NCBI RefSeq assembly: GCF_034932065.1
Contig: NZ_JAYGHP010000003.1
Coordinates: 343,251 to 407,250 of the forward strand
Direction of reading: 5' to 3'
From: Crocosphaera sp. UHCC 0190
GTDB taxonomy: Bacteria; Cyanobacteriota; Cyanobacteriia; Cyanobacteriales; Microcystaceae
Length of the DNA: 64,000 nt
The stretch's first letter is position 1. Each line of letters opens with the position of its first letter. Shown here one piece after another: positions 7,967-18,066 of the stretch. The position numbers were made by a program, and so were the translations under genes. Under the pieces are notes generated by a model, which made no database searches, had not been told where the DNA came from, and worked only from the letters and a program-made list of their open reading frames with translations.

Positions 7967-9133
7967 ATGAACAATTTTTCTTCCCGTATGGATGGGGTAC
8001 AGTCTCCTATAATTCCTATTGTTGGTCAACTAATTAGGGAAAATAAAGGAACGATTTCTTTAGGACAAGGAGTGGTTTATTATGCTCCTCCACCAGCAGC
8101 AATTGAAGGAATTAATCACTTTTTAAGTAATTCCCATAATCATCAATATAAGTCAGTTCAAGGAATTAATTCTTTAATTAACTGTATTGTTAATAAATTA
8201 GCAGAAGATAATCAAATTATTGTCAGTGATGACCATGCTATTTTGGTCACTGCGGGGGGAAATATGGCTTTTATTAATGCACTTTTAGCCATCACGAATG
8301 CAGGAGATGAAATTATTCTGAATACTCCCTATTATTTTAACCATGAAATGGCCATTACTATGGCTAATTGTCAGCCCATTTTGGTTAATACTGATGACAA
8401 TTATCAACTTAATTTGAAAGCAATTGAAGCAGCAATTACTGCCAAAATTCGCGCAGTTGTGACCATTTCTCCTAATAATCCGACAGGAGTCGTTTATTCT
8501 GAATCAAGCTTAAGAGAAGTCAATCAACTCTGTCAAGAAAAAGGTATTTATCATATTTCTGATGAAGCTTATGAATACTTTACTTATAATGGGGTCAAAC
8601 ATTTTTCTCCTGCTTCAATTATCGGCAGTGAAAATCACACAATTTCCCTCTATAGTTTATCAAAAGCTTATGGGTTTGCCAGTTGGCGTATTGGTTATAT
8701 GGTAATGCCTAAACATTTATTAGATGGAGTAAAAAAAATACAAGATACTATCTTAATTTGTCCTCCTGTTATCTCTCAATATGCAGCATTAGGGGCGTTA
8801 AATGTAGGTAAAGCTTATTGTCATCAATATTTGTCAGAAATTAATGAAGTTAGAGAAATTTTCATTCAGTCTTTGAATAAATTAAAAGATATTTGTACCA
8901 TTATTCCTGCTGATGGCGCGTTTTATTTCTTTGTTAAAGTTCAGACAAAAATGAATGATTTTGAATTGGTTAAACAATTAATAGAAAAGTATCAAATTGC
9001 TGTTCTTCCTGGGGGAACATTTGGCATGAAAGAGGGCTGTTATTTACGCATTGCTTATGGTTCATTACAAAAAGAAATAGCAACAGAAGGAATTAAAAGA
9101 TTAGTAAAGGGATTAAGAAATCTTGTCAGTTAA
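7967..9133 (+). CDS. PLP-dependent aminotransferase, class I/II
   Basis: A 388-residue fold-type I aminotransferase. The PLP lysine sits in SLYSLSKAYGFASWRIGYMV, with the usual SPNNPTG motif near residue 168, ISDEAYEYF (aspartate pairing with the PLP ring) and a C-terminal arginine in YLRIAYG that would hold the substrate carboxylate. Substrate cannot be told from the sequence; aspartate/aromatic-type enzymes are closest in pattern. It is transcribed divergently from the 5'-nucleotidase and converges with the next gene 19 bases beyond its stop. Codon use is AT-rich, like its neighbours. Confidence 0.85.
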   Translation: MNNFSSRMDGVQSPIIPIVGQLIRENKGTISLGQGVVYYAPPPAAIEGINHFLSNSHNHQYKSVQGINSLINCIVNKLAEDNQIIVSDDHAILVTAGGNMAFINALLAITNAGDEIILNTPYYFNHEMAITMANCQPILVNTDDNYQLNLKAIEAAITAKIRAVVTISPNNPTGVVYSESSLREVNQLCQEKGIYHISDEAYEYFTYNGVKHFSPASIIGSENHTISLYSLSKAYGFASWRIGYMVMPKHLLDGVKKIQDTILICPPVISQYAALGALNVGKAYCHQYLSEINEVREIFIQSLNKLKDICTIIPADGAFYFFVKVQTKMNDFELVKQLIEKYQIAVLPGGTFGMKEGCYLRIAYGSLQKEIATEGIKRLVKGLRNLVS

Positions 9134-9152
9134 ACCAATTATGATTTTTTTT

Positions 9153-10466
9153 CTACTCATATTGAATGCGATAAATTCGCCCATTAGCTTCTTCTGTAAA
9201 CAATAAACTACCATCAGGTAAAACTAATAATCCTACGGGACGACCCCAAGTAGAAGGAATAGAAGAATCTTCTAAAAAACCTGTGATAAAATCTTCATAA
9301 TATCCCCTAGGACGAGAGTTTTCATCAAAGGGAATAAAGACCAATTTATATCCCGTTCCTTGGTTACGATTCCATGAACCTCTAAAGGCAACAAATGCCC
9401 CATTCTGGTACTTTTTAGGAAAAGTTTTACCTGTATAAAATTTTAAGCCTAATGCCGCAGAATGAGATTGAAATAAAACATCAGGAGTTTGGGTTTTAGC
9501 TGCTAATTCAGGGTTAGAACTTTGACCATTAATTTGTTGTCGAGGATCTAAAAATCGAGGACTTAAATAAGCAAACGGCCAACCATAAAATTCTCCTTTT
9601 TGAATACGGGTAAAATAGTCGGGAACTAAATCATCTCCTAACCCATCTCTTTCATTAACAGTGGTATAAAGTTCCTGAGTAATTGGCTGAAAATCTAACC
9701 CCACAGGATTTCTTAAACCAGCAGCAAATGTTTCTTGATTAGAACCATCTAAATTCATCATTTGTACCGAAGCGCGAGGTAATTTTTCGACATCAACATT
9801 GGTTTTTGAACCGATAGAAACATATAACTTATTGTTATCCGGTGAAACTATGATATTTCTTGTCCAATGTTGTCGATAACCCCCCCCAGGAAGCTTGATA
9901 ATTACATCACCTTTTCCTTGTAATTTTTTTTGGCCTTTTTGATAGGTATAACGACGGACAGCATTATGATTTCCTAAAAAGAAATATTCGTCAGTAAAGG
10001 CCATTCCAAAAGGAATATCTAAGCCATTTTCTGTCTTAGCAAAAGTTTGATAATCATCCGCCACCCCATCCCTATTAATATCCTTGAGTAAACGAATTTG
10101 ATTCTGACGAGTTTCGGTCACTAAAACCTCTCCATTGGGGGTTAAAGCTAACCAACGAGGATGATCTAAATTATCAGCAAATACATTGATTTTAAAGCCA
10201 TCAGCAACCTGTAAAATAGGTTGAGAAGGTATGGGAATCACTTGAGGAGGTTTTGAGGCACTATTGCTTGCAAAAGGTGGCGGCAAATTCTCGATCTTAA
10301 TTTCAATTGGTTGGGTTTTTAAAGATTGGATATTAATCGAGATTTTGGGTTTGGGCAGAACATCCTTGTCGGGTTTTTCTGATGAATTATTAAAAGAGAC
10401 AGTTTTTGATTGACAAGCAGAACTAAAAAGAATTATCATATAAACGAGGCATTTAGAATAATTCAT
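9153..10466 (-). CDS. Sorbosone/PQQ-glucose-dehydrogenase-like beta-propeller, exported
   Basis: The 437-residue protein from ATG 10466 begins with a signal-like stretch ending FSSACQS, so it is exported and possibly lipid-anchored. A beta-propeller follows with the typical phrases FADNLDHPRWLALTPNG, ETRQNQIRLL, FGMAFTDEYFFLGN, GLRNPVGLDFQP and GRPVGLLVLPDGSLLFTEE. This is the L-sorbosone dehydrogenase/PQQ-sugar-dehydrogenase family, which oxidises sugars in the periplasm where substrates are known; the cyanobacterial members are not characterised. A TTG start nine bases upstream is possible but less likely. Confidence 0.82.
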   Translation of the reverse strand: MNYSKCLVYMIILFSSACQSKTVSFNNSSEKPDKDVLPKPKISINIQSLKTQPIEIKIENLPPPFASNSASKPPQVIPIPSQPILQVADGFKINVFADNLDHPRWLALTPNGEVLVTETRQNQIRLLKDINRDGVADDYQTFAKTENGLDIPFGMAFTDEYFFLGNHNAVRRYTYQKGQKKLQGKGDVIIKLPGGGYRQHWTRNIIVSPDNNKLYVSIGSKTNVDVEKLPRASVQMMNLDGSNQETFAAGLRNPVGLDFQPITQELYTTVNERDGLGDDLVPDYFTRIQKGEFYGWPFAYLSPRFLDPRQQINGQSSNPELAAKTQTPDVLFQSHSAALGLKFYTGKTFPKKYQNGAFVAFRGSWNRNQGTGYKLVFIPFDENSRPRGYYEDFITGFLEDSSIPSTWGRPVGLLVLPDGSLLFTEEANGRIYRIQYE

Positions 10467-10475
10467 TGTCAACAA

Positions 10476-10808
10476 AATCCATGAAGATAAACAAATAAAT
10501 TTCAGTAAATATTCCGGTACTCCGAAGCTATTTATTTTTTTTCAAGGCTTATGATAACAACAGTAAACCCCTAGAAAAAACAACGTTAATAATTTCGACA
10601 ATGGTATTTTAAAAATCAGAGAGAAGCTTTCAGACAAAGGTCTGGTAAAATCAGATTAACTCGACTTAAACTTAAAAATAAGCCTTTGTCTACCTTAAAT
10701 CAAAGACCCATATTTTAAATATGATTTAGTTAAACACCGTATTTAAAAAAATGATGAGTCAGCTTTAACTGTAACATAACCTCGTCACCTCATCAGCTAG
10801 GAAGAGCC
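10476..10808. other. 333-base leader of the kinase-receptor gene
   Basis: No coding frame is convincing. AGACAAAGG (10632-10640) and CCTTTGTCT (10683-10691) form a 9-bp inverted repeat 50 bases apart, and CAGAC/GTCTG makes a small local hairpin at 10631-10644. These could shape a 5' untranslated region, but no known riboswitch is recognised. A GGAAG Shine-Dalgarno precedes the ATG at 10809. Confidence 0.4.
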
Positions 10809-13178
10809 ATGTGTTTGAATCCAGGGGATATTCTACGCAACCGATACAAAATTATTGATCAGATTGGAAAAGGCGGATTCGGTAAAACTTATAAAGCAAA
10901 AGATATCAGACAATCGGGCCATCCCCTGCGTGTTGTCAAGGAAATTATTGCACCCCTGTCATCTGATCCGCGTGTTTTACAAGAAATCAAGAAAAGATTT
11001 ATCCGAGAAGGAAAAACCCTCTCAATCTTGGGAAAACACCCCCAAATTCCCGAACTTTTTGATTATTTTGCTGATGAGGGTAACTTTTTTTTAATTCAAG
11101 AATATATTGAAGGCCACGATCTTTCTGAAGAAGTCGGGCCAGGATCATTACCCTTAAGTGAAGCAGAAGTCATTAAATTTTTACAAGATGTTCTAGAAAT
11201 CTTAGTCTTTGTCCATCAACAACACATTATCCATCGAGACATCAAACCCTCAAACCTGAGACGACGGAAAAAAGACGGTAAAATTTTCCTCATCGATTTT
11301 GGTGCTGTCAAAGAACTTAATAGCATGGCGATCACCGCTTCTGAGACAGGCAACTTTACCCAAACAATCGGCACCCCAGGTTATATGGCCGCCGAACAAC
11401 AAAGCGGGAAACCCCAATTAAATAGCGATCTTTACGCCTTGGGCATGATTGGGATTCAAGCCTTGACAGGGTTACATCCCAGAACCCTCCCCAGCGATCC
11501 CCACACAGGGGATGTGATTTGGCGTTATTCTTCCCCAGAACATCCCATGATTGAGGTTAATCCCGACTTAGAACGGATTCTCAACAAAATGGTACGCTAT
11601 ATGTTCAGCGATCGCTATTATTCAGCCATTGAAGCCCTAGAAGACTTACATTCCCTCTCAGTCACCGGAAAATTCTGCAAAAAACGCCCCAAACCGAGGC
11701 TATCTCCTCCCAAGGACAAAAAATTCCCCACCCAAGTCTGGGTAGGGGTTGGCTCCGCTTTGATGATTTTCGGCGTTTGGGTTGTCAGTCAAGTCATTCC
11801 CAAAACCTGTCCCCTCACCACAGGAGATGATCTCAGTTGTGGGGAAGAAATTTTAATCAGAACCGTTGCTTTACCCGAAAAACAAGAAGGAGTAAAAGCT
11901 TATCGTCAAAGACGCTATGAGGAAGGAGTCGCCTGGTTAGAAAAAGCCCGACAAAAAGACCCTAATGATCCAGAAACCCTCATTTATTGGAATAATGCCC
12001 AATTAAAAGCCCAAAAAATTCCCTTTTATACTATCGCCGTCGCCGTTCCCTTGGGCAACCCCTCTGACGGGGGAGACTCAGGCAAAGAAATTTTGCGGGG
12101 TGTGGCCCAACTGCAAACAGAAATTAACCGCGATCGCAGGATTAAAGGTCATGGGTTACGGGTTGTCATTGCGGATGATTATAATGATCTTGATCGCGCC
12201 AAAGAAATTGCTGGCAAAATGGGGAGTCAAGGGGAAATTTTAGGGGTTGTTGGTCACTATACCAGCGATAATACCCGCGCTGCCTTACCAACTTACGATC
12301 TCAACCATTTAGTCGTTATTTCCCCCACCAGTACCGCCCAAACCTTAGCGCAAGACAATTCCCGATTTTTTCGGACGATTCCCCAAGATAGTCTTAATGC
12401 AGAGCGTTTAGCCCGTTATCTTGCCCAAACTGCCCGACGACAAAAAGTGGTGGTTTTTTATAATCCTAATAGTGCTTATAGTCGTTCCCTCCATGAACGT
12501 TTTTTAATCAGTTTTGATGAACAAGGGGGACAGGTTGTTAAACAATTTGATTTATCAAAACCTATCTTTGACGCGGCTGCGGCAATTCGTCAAGGAGAAA
12601 ATCGTGGGGCAACCAGTTTAGTTTTATTTCCTGATGCTAAATCAAACCCTTATGCTTTTTCTAATGCTTTAAAAGTAATTCGTGCCAATCAAGGAAAGTA
12701 TTTGATGGTCGGGGGTGATAGTTTATACACAACAGATGTTTTACAAGAAAGGGGTACAGCTAAAGATATTATTGTTGCCATTTCTTGGCACTATTTAGCA
12801 AATTCTAATCAGGTATTTTTGGCAGAAGGAAAAAAGTTATGGGAGGGAACAGTTAGTTCTCGAACGGCAATGGCCTATGATGCAGCAAAGGTGTTAGCGA
12901 CTGCCTTAGAAAATCAATCATCTCTGGATTTTAGACAGAAAATCCAAGCAATTTTTGACCCAACAATTCGGCGAGAACTAATGTTTAGGACGGTAAAAAG
13001 TCCTTATTTTGAAACGGAAGGAGCTACGGGAAAAATAACCTTTGAATTAAGTGGAGATCGCCATGAAGCTGTGGTACAATTAGTCAGAGTGGTTCCGACA
13101 AAATGTTCTCCTTATGGCTATATGTACATTCCTATTCAATATAAATCAGCAGAAGAAGCAGGATTAGACTGTTATTAA
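10809..13178 (+). CDS. Ser/Thr protein kinase with membrane span and periplasmic ligand-binding domain
   Basis: This 789-residue protein looks like a receptor kinase. Residues 1-285 are a Hanks-type kinase: G-loop GKGGFGKTYKA, catalytic Lys44, HRDIKPSN (142-149), DFG (163-165) and GTPGYMAAEQ. A membrane span lies at about 309-330. A TPR-like helical pair follows (363-405), then a type-1 periplasmic binding fold like LivJ/branched-chain amino-acid receptors (from about 408: FYTIAVAVPLG, GVVGHYTSDNTRAALP, SPTSTAQTLA). The layout implies that an external small ligand controls an internal kinase. The gamma-glutamyltransferase gene starts 13 bases after its stop, so an amino-acid or peptide signal is a reasonable inference. 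Confidence 0.88.
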   Translation: MCLNPGDILRNRYKIIDQIGKGGFGKTYKAKDIRQSGHPLRVVKEIIAPLSSDPRVLQEIKKRFIREGKTLSILGKHPQIPELFDYFADEGNFFLIQEYIEGHDLSEEVGPGSLPLSEAEVIKFLQDVLEILVFVHQQHIIHRDIKPSNLRRRKKDGKIFLIDFGAVKELNSMAITASETGNFTQTIGTPGYMAAEQQSGKPQLNSDLYALGMIGIQALTGLHPRTLPSDPHTGDVIWRYSSPEHPMIEVNPDLERILNKMVRYMFSDRYYSAIEALEDLHSLSVTGKFCKKRPKPRLSPPKDKKFPTQVWVGVGSALMIFGVWVVSQVIPKTCPLTTGDDLSCGEEILIRTVALPEKQEGVKAYRQRRYEEGVAWLEKARQKDPNDPETLIYWNNAQLKAQKIPFYTIAVAVPLGNPSDGGDSGKEILRGVAQLQTEINRDRRIKGHGLRVVIADDYNDLDRAKEIAGKMGSQGEILGVVGHYTSDNTRAALPTYDLNHLVVISPTSTAQTLAQDNSRFFRTIPQDSLNAERLARYLAQTARRQKVVVFYNPNSAYSRSLHERFLISFDEQGGQVVKQFDLSKPIFDAAAAIRQGENRGATSLVLFPDAKSNPYAFSNALKVIRANQGKYLMVGGDSLYTTDVLQERGTAKDIIVAISWHYLANSNQVFLAEGKKLWEGTVSSRTAMAYDAAKVLATALENQSSLDFRQKIQAIFDPTIRRELMFRTVKSPYFETEGATGKITFELSGDRHEAVVQLVRVVPTKCSPYGYMYIPIQYKSAEEAGLDCY

Positions 13179-13191
13179 TTATTATTAAAAT

Positions 13192-14919
13192 ATGAAAAAA
13201 ACTACCCAAATTTTTACCATTATCTTTTGTTTTAATCTTACCATTACTGAGGTTAAATCTCAAGATGTTCCTATTTATGATTCTCAAGCAATTTTTCATC
13301 CCGTTATTAGCAAAAATGGCATGGTTTCTTCTCAGGAAGACTTAGCTACCCAGGCCGGTTTAGAAGTCTTAAAAGAAGGAGGAAATGCCATAGATGCAGC
13401 AGTAACCATCGGCTTTACTTTAGCGGTAACTTTGCCTCGTGCTGGTAATTTAGGGGGGGGTGGATTTATGTTAATTCATTTAGGAAATCAACAAAAAACT
13501 ATTGCCTTAGACTATCGAGAAAAAGCTCCTCTCGCCGCTACTTCTGATATGTTTCTTGATGAAAATGGACAAGTTAATCAACAAAAAATTAGATTTAGTC
13601 ATCAAGCTGTAGGGGTTCCAGGCACAGTTGCGGGCTTAGCTATGGCCTTAGAAAAATATGGAACAATTTCTTTAGAAAGAGCTTTAAAACCTGGGATTGA
13701 ACTAGCAGAAAATGGCATAATAGTTGATGAAGATTTGTATAATTCCCTACTCTTTGCTAAAAAACAACTACAAAAATCTAGTTCCAGTATGGCGATTTTT
13801 TATAAAGCTGATGGTAGTCCCTATGAAATGGGAGAAGTTTTGCAACAAAAAGATTTAGCTAATAGTCTTAAACTCATTGCAAAACAAGGAAAAAATGCTT
13901 TTTATCAAGGAGAAATTGCTGATAAAATTATTGCTGATATGGAAGCTAATAATGGCTTAATTACCGAGGAAGATTTAAAGAAATATAAACCTATTATTAG
14001 AGAACCTATTGAGGGAAATTATCGAGGGTATAAAATCTATTCTATGCCTCCACCAAGTTCAGGGGGAGTCCATTTAGTACAAATGTTGAATATCTTAGAA
14101 AATTTTCCCATTCAGTCTTTAGGTCATAATAGTTCATCCACTTTACATTTAATGGTTGAAACCATGAAATATGCTTATGCAGATAGGTTTAAATTTATGG
14201 GAGATACGGATTTTATAGAAGTTCCCATTTTTCGTTCGATTTCTAAAAATTATGCTAATCAAATTGCAAAAAAAATTAATTTAAATCAAGCAACACCCAG
14301 TCAAAATATCATGCCTCAACCCGCTTTTGAAGGGAATGAAAGTATACAAACAACTCACTATTCTATCATGGATAGTTATGGCAATGCAGTCTCTAATACT
14401 TACACCTTAAACTTTAGTTATGGCAGTGGTTTAACTGTCCCAGGAACAGGCATTTTATTAAACAATGAAATGGATGATTTTACGGCTCAACCAGGAGTTC
14501 CTAATTCTTATCAACTCTTAGGAGGAGAAAACAATAATATTGCTCCTGAAAAACGAATGCTAAGTTCCATGACTCCCACTATTGTAATGAAAGAAGGAAA
14601 ACCTTGGTTAGTGACAGGAAGTCCAGGAGGAAGTCGTATTATTACTACTACCTTACAAATTATTATGAATGTTATTGATCATCAAATGAATATTGCTGAA
14701 GCCACTAATGCAACCCGAATTCATCATCAATGGTTTCCCGATAAAATTTTAGTAGAAAGGGGACTTAGCGTTGATACCATTAAATTATTGGAAGCAAAAA
14801 GACATATAATTGAGAACAGTTTTGCTATGGGAAGTACCCAAAGTATTATCTACGAAAAAGGTCAATTTTATGGGGCTTCTGACCCGCGAAGAACAGGGGC
14901 ATTAACCCTTGGTTATTAA
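13192..14919 (+). CDS. ggt: Gamma-glutamyltransferase precursor
   Basis: A 575-residue enzyme that cleaves glutathione and other gamma-glutamyl compounds in the periplasm. An N-terminal signal peptide precedes MVSSQEDLATQAG and the family phrase GGNAIDAAVTI...GNLGGGGFML. The autoprocessing site is TTHYSI, so Thr387 should be the nucleophile exposed at the start of the small subunit. GILLNNEMDDF and GSPGGSRIITT complete the active site. It follows the kinase-receptor gene by 13 bases and probably shares its transcript. All key residues are present. Confidence 0.92.
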   Translation: MKKTTQIFTIIFCFNLTITEVKSQDVPIYDSQAIFHPVISKNGMVSSQEDLATQAGLEVLKEGGNAIDAAVTIGFTLAVTLPRAGNLGGGGFMLIHLGNQQKTIALDYREKAPLAATSDMFLDENGQVNQQKIRFSHQAVGVPGTVAGLAMALEKYGTISLERALKPGIELAENGIIVDEDLYNSLLFAKKQLQKSSSSMAIFYKADGSPYEMGEVLQQKDLANSLKLIAKQGKNAFYQGEIADKIIADMEANNGLITEEDLKKYKPIIREPIEGNYRGYKIYSMPPPSSGGVHLVQMLNILENFPIQSLGHNSSSTLHLMVETMKYAYADRFKFMGDTDFIEVPIFRSISKNYANQIAKKINLNQATPSQNIMPQPAFEGNESIQTTHYSIMDSYGNAVSNTYTLNFSYGSGLTVPGTGILLNNEMDDFTAQPGVPNSYQLLGGENNNIAPEKRMLSSMTPTIVMKEGKPWLVTGSPGGSRIITTTLQIIMNVIDHQMNIAEATNATRIHHQWFPDKILVERGLSVDTIKLLEAKRHIIENSFAMGSTQSIIYEKGQFYGASDPRRTGALTLGY

Positions 14920-14964
14920 GGGTTTATCTCCCCCAATTGCTTAGTTAAAAATCGAAAAATAATT

Positions 14965-16008
14965 ATGCCTATATCCCCTATTTCTGTTACATTTAACCAT
15001 CAAAAAAAATATGATGAGATTATTGATGTCCGCTCAGAAAATGAGTTTTTAGAAGATCACATTCCAGGGGCGATAAATTTACCTGTTCTCAATAACGAAG
15101 AAAGAAAAGAAGTGGGGACGATTTATAAACAAATTTCTGCTTTTGAAGCCAGAAAATTAGGAGCTTCTTTGGTATTTAAAAATATTTCGCATCATCTTAA
15201 GAATTATTTTTTAGATAAACAACCTCGTTATTCTCCTTTGATTTATTGTTGGCGAGGTGGACAAAGATCGAATAGTTTAGCAATCACCTTAAGTCAAATT
15301 GGCTGGCAAGTCAACGTATTAGAAGGAGGATATAAAACCTATCGTCATTATGTGATTAAACAACTAGAAACCTTACCGTTAACCTTTAATTATCATATTC
15401 TTTGTGGGTTAACAGGAAGCGGAAAAACCTATTTATTACATCAATTAGCTGCTCAAGGATATCAAATTTTAGATTTAGAAAAAATTGCCAATCATCGCGG
15501 TTCATTATTAGGACAAGAATTCACAAACAAGTTGGAAAGTCAACCCTCTCAAAAATATTTTGACTCTCTATTACTACAACAATTACAAATGTTTTGTTAT
15601 GATAAAACTATTTGGATAGAATCAGAAAGTTATAAAATTGGTAATGTTTATTTGCCCCCTAATTTATGGCAAAAGATGAAACAATCTCCTTGTTTTGAAA
15701 TTCAATTACCTTTAGAGAAAAGAGTTGATTTCTTGTTAGAACAATATGCTCATTTTAGAGTCTACCCAGAACAATTAAAAGAAAATATAAAATTTCTTAA
15801 ATCTCGTTATGGATGGGATAAGATAGTTCAATGGTTCAGTTGGATAGACCAAGAACAATGGCGAGAATTTGTAGAAGATTTATTATTAACTCATTATGAT
15901 CCCGCTTATGAAAGATCCCTAGAAAAAACCTATACAAATCAAGTCCAAAAAATCCAACTTTCGACTTTAGAGCCTGATTTATTTTTAAAAGCTCTCAAAA
16001 AATCATAA
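14965..16008 (+). CDS. mnmH: tRNA 2-selenouridine synthase (MnmH/SelU)
   Basis: The 347-residue protein joins an N-terminal rhodanese domain (EIIDVRSENEF; active Cys95 in YCWRGGQRS) to a C-terminal P-loop domain (GLTGSGKT, residues 148-155). This is the fixed architecture of MnmH, which replaces sulfur with selenium at the wobble uridine of some tRNAs through a geranylated intermediate. Selenophosphate synthetase (selD) is not in the window, so selenium use cannot be confirmed here. It starts 45 bases after ggt on the same strand. Confidence 0.9.
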   Translation: MPISPISVTFNHQKKYDEIIDVRSENEFLEDHIPGAINLPVLNNEERKEVGTIYKQISAFEARKLGASLVFKNISHHLKNYFLDKQPRYSPLIYCWRGGQRSNSLAITLSQIGWQVNVLEGGYKTYRHYVIKQLETLPLTFNYHILCGLTGSGKTYLLHQLAAQGYQILDLEKIANHRGSLLGQEFTNKLESQPSQKYFDSLLLQQLQMFCYDKTIWIESESYKIGNVYLPPNLWQKMKQSPCFEIQLPLEKRVDFLLEQYAHFRVYPEQLKENIKFLKSRYGWDKIVQWFSWIDQEQWREFVEDLLLTHYDPAYERSLEKTYTNQVQKIQLSTLEPDLFLKALKKS

Positions 16009-16114
16009 AAAACGTTGAAACATTTTAGAAAAGCTTTCATCTTTTTTGAGTTCAGTCCACTATGATAAGGCTATAGATCAATAATTTATCAGGGATAAAT
16101 AGGAGTCACACACA

Positions 16115-18049
16115 ATGGCTAGTCCCATTGTCTACCCAAAAAATTATCGTCGTAGACTTATCCGTTGGCTATTACGAGAAAACCCGTCTTCTCACCCAGG
16201 AGATCATCCCCAATATCCTTGGTGGCAGGTGATGTGTTTAACTGGAGTAGATTACTTTTCTACTTTGGGATATCAACCAGGCATTGCTGCCTTAGCAGCA
16301 GGGGCATTATCCCCCTTAGCCACCCTAATTTTAATCTTAGTCACCCTATTCGGGGCATTGCCCATTTATCGACGAGTAGCAGCCCTTAGCCCCCATGGAG
16401 AGGGTTCTATTGCCATGTTAGAGCATCTTTTACCCTGGTGGCAAGGAAAGATATTTGTGCTGTGTTTATTGGGGTTTGTCGCAACGGATTTTATTATTAC
16501 TATTACCTTATCAGCCGCTGATGCGACTGCCCATATTATCGAAAATCCTTTAGTACATGATTTGTTACAAAATCAGGCTATTCCTATTACTCTGATTTTA
16601 ATTTCTCTACTAGGGGCAGTCTTCTTAAAAGGCTTTCGAGAAGCGATCGGTATTGCTGTTTTATTAGTCGCAACCTATCTATTCTTAAATTTAATTGTCA
16701 TTGGTTTCGGTATGGTTCAAATTATTAGCCATCCCATCACCTTAACCGACTGGAAAACGGCTTTATTAACTTATCATGGTAATCCTTTATTAATGCTAGG
16801 CATTGCTTTATTATTGTTCCCAAAACTTGCCCTAGGATTATCTGGTTTTGAGACAGGGGTGGCAGTAATGCCTCTCGTAAAAGGACATAATACAGATTCC
16901 CCAAAATATCCGAAACAACGTATTTTTAATACTCATAAACTCTTAGCCACTGCTGCTATTATTATGAGTTTTTTCCTCTTAAGTAGTAGTGTTGTCACCA
17001 CAGTATTAATTAAACCAGAAAAATTTCAAACAGGTGGCCCTGCTAATGGTAGGGCTTTAGCTTACTTAGCTCATTCCTATTTAGGGGAAATTTTTGGCAC
17101 CATCTACGACCTTAGCACCATTGCTATCCTCTGGTTTGCCGGAGCCTCAGCTATGGCAGGATTATTGAATATTGTCCCCCGTTATTTACCCCGTTATGGC
17201 ATGGCACCGACTTGGACTTTAGCCACTCGCCCCCTCGTCTTAGTTTATACGGCGATCGCTTTTATTATTACCTTGATCTTTAAAGCAGATGTGGAAGCAC
17301 AAGGGGGAGCTTATGCAACAGGTGTACTGGTGTTGATGAGTTCAGCAGCTTTTGCCGTAACCTTATCTTCTCGTTCGGCCAGATCTCGTAAGGGAACTAT
17401 CGCCTTTGCTTTAATTACCCTAGTGTTTATTTATACTACCATTACTAATATCATCGAACGACCAGAAGGGATTCGCATTGCGGCCTTTTTTATTGGGACT
17501 ATTATTATAACGTCCCTAATTTCTAGGGTCTGGCGTTCTACGGAATTACGGGTTAGCGCAGTAACTTTCGATGAAACTGCCTTGAAGTTTATTCAAGAAG
17601 ATAAAGATAGTCAGGGAAGCATTCAGATGATTGCTAACCGACGCAATACCGGAGATCAACTAGAATATTATCTCAAAGATAAACAAGTGCGCGAAGATCA
17701 TCATATTCCGGCCACAGATTCCTTGATTTTTTTGGAAATTAAGGTTGCTGATGCCTCTGAGTTTACGGAAAAGCTGGAAATAACAGGGGTAGAAGTCGGC
17801 AATTATCGTATTTTACGGACAAATAGTGCGGCTGTTCCTAATGCGATCGCGGCAATTTTACTTGCTATCAGGGATCAAACAGGTAAACCCCCTCACGCTT
17901 ATTTTGGTTGGGTAGAAGGGAACCCCATTCAATATCTAATGCGGTTTATGCTCTTTGGAGAAGGGGATATTGCCGTTGTTACCCGTGAAGTATTACGCAA
18001 AGCAGAAAAAGAACCAGAATGGCGGCCAGCAATTCATGTGGGGGGTTAA
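16115..18049 (+). CDS. APC-superfamily permease with C-terminal cytoplasmic domain
   Basis: This 644-residue membrane protein has about a dozen hydrophobic segments up to residue 475. The early motif [17 protein letters not shown] resembles the first helix break of APC transporters. The last 160 residues are soluble ([14 protein letters not shown] onwards) and may be regulatory. The substrate, an amino acid or a cation, cannot be deduced. An AGGAG Shine-Dalgarno lies about seven bases before the ATG at 16115. It converges with the NTPase gene 17 bases beyond its stop. Confidence 0.8.
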   Translation: MASPIVYPKNYRRRLIRWLLRENPSSHPGDHPQYPWWQVMCLTGVDYFSTLGYQPGIAALAAGALSPLATLILILVTLFGALPIYRRVAALSPHGEGSIAMLEHLLPWWQGKIFVLCLLGFVATDFIITITLSAADATAHIIENPLVHDLLQNQAIPITLILISLLGAVFLKGFREAIGIAVLLVATYLFLNLIVIGFGMVQIISHPITLTDWKTALLTYHGNPLLMLGIALLLFPKLALGLSGFETGVAVMPLVKGHNTDSPKYPKQRIFNTHKLLATAAIIMSFFLLSSSVVTTVLIKPEKFQTGGPANGRALAYLAHSYLGEIFGTIYDLSTIAILWFAGASAMAGLLNIVPRYLPRYGMAPTWTLATRPLVLVYTAIAFIITLIFKADVEAQGGAYATGVLVLMSSAAFAVTLSSRSARSRKGTIAFALITLVFIYTTITNIIERPEGIRIAAFFIGTIIITSLISRVWRSTELRVSAVTFDETALKFIQEDKDSQGSIQMIANRRNTGDQLEYYLKDKQVREDHHIPATDSLIFLEIKVADASEFTEKLEITGVEVGNYRILRTNSAAVPNAIAAILLAIRDQTGKPPHAYFGWVEGNPIQYLMRFMLFGEGDIAVVTREVLRKAEKEPEWRPAIHVGG

Positions 18050-18066
18050 GGGTATTTTAAAATTAA

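Noticed and set aside
7904..8029. Longer N-terminus for the 5'-nucleotidase
   Set aside because: It overlaps the divergent aminotransferase gene and hides a good signal peptide that begins at ATG 7903.
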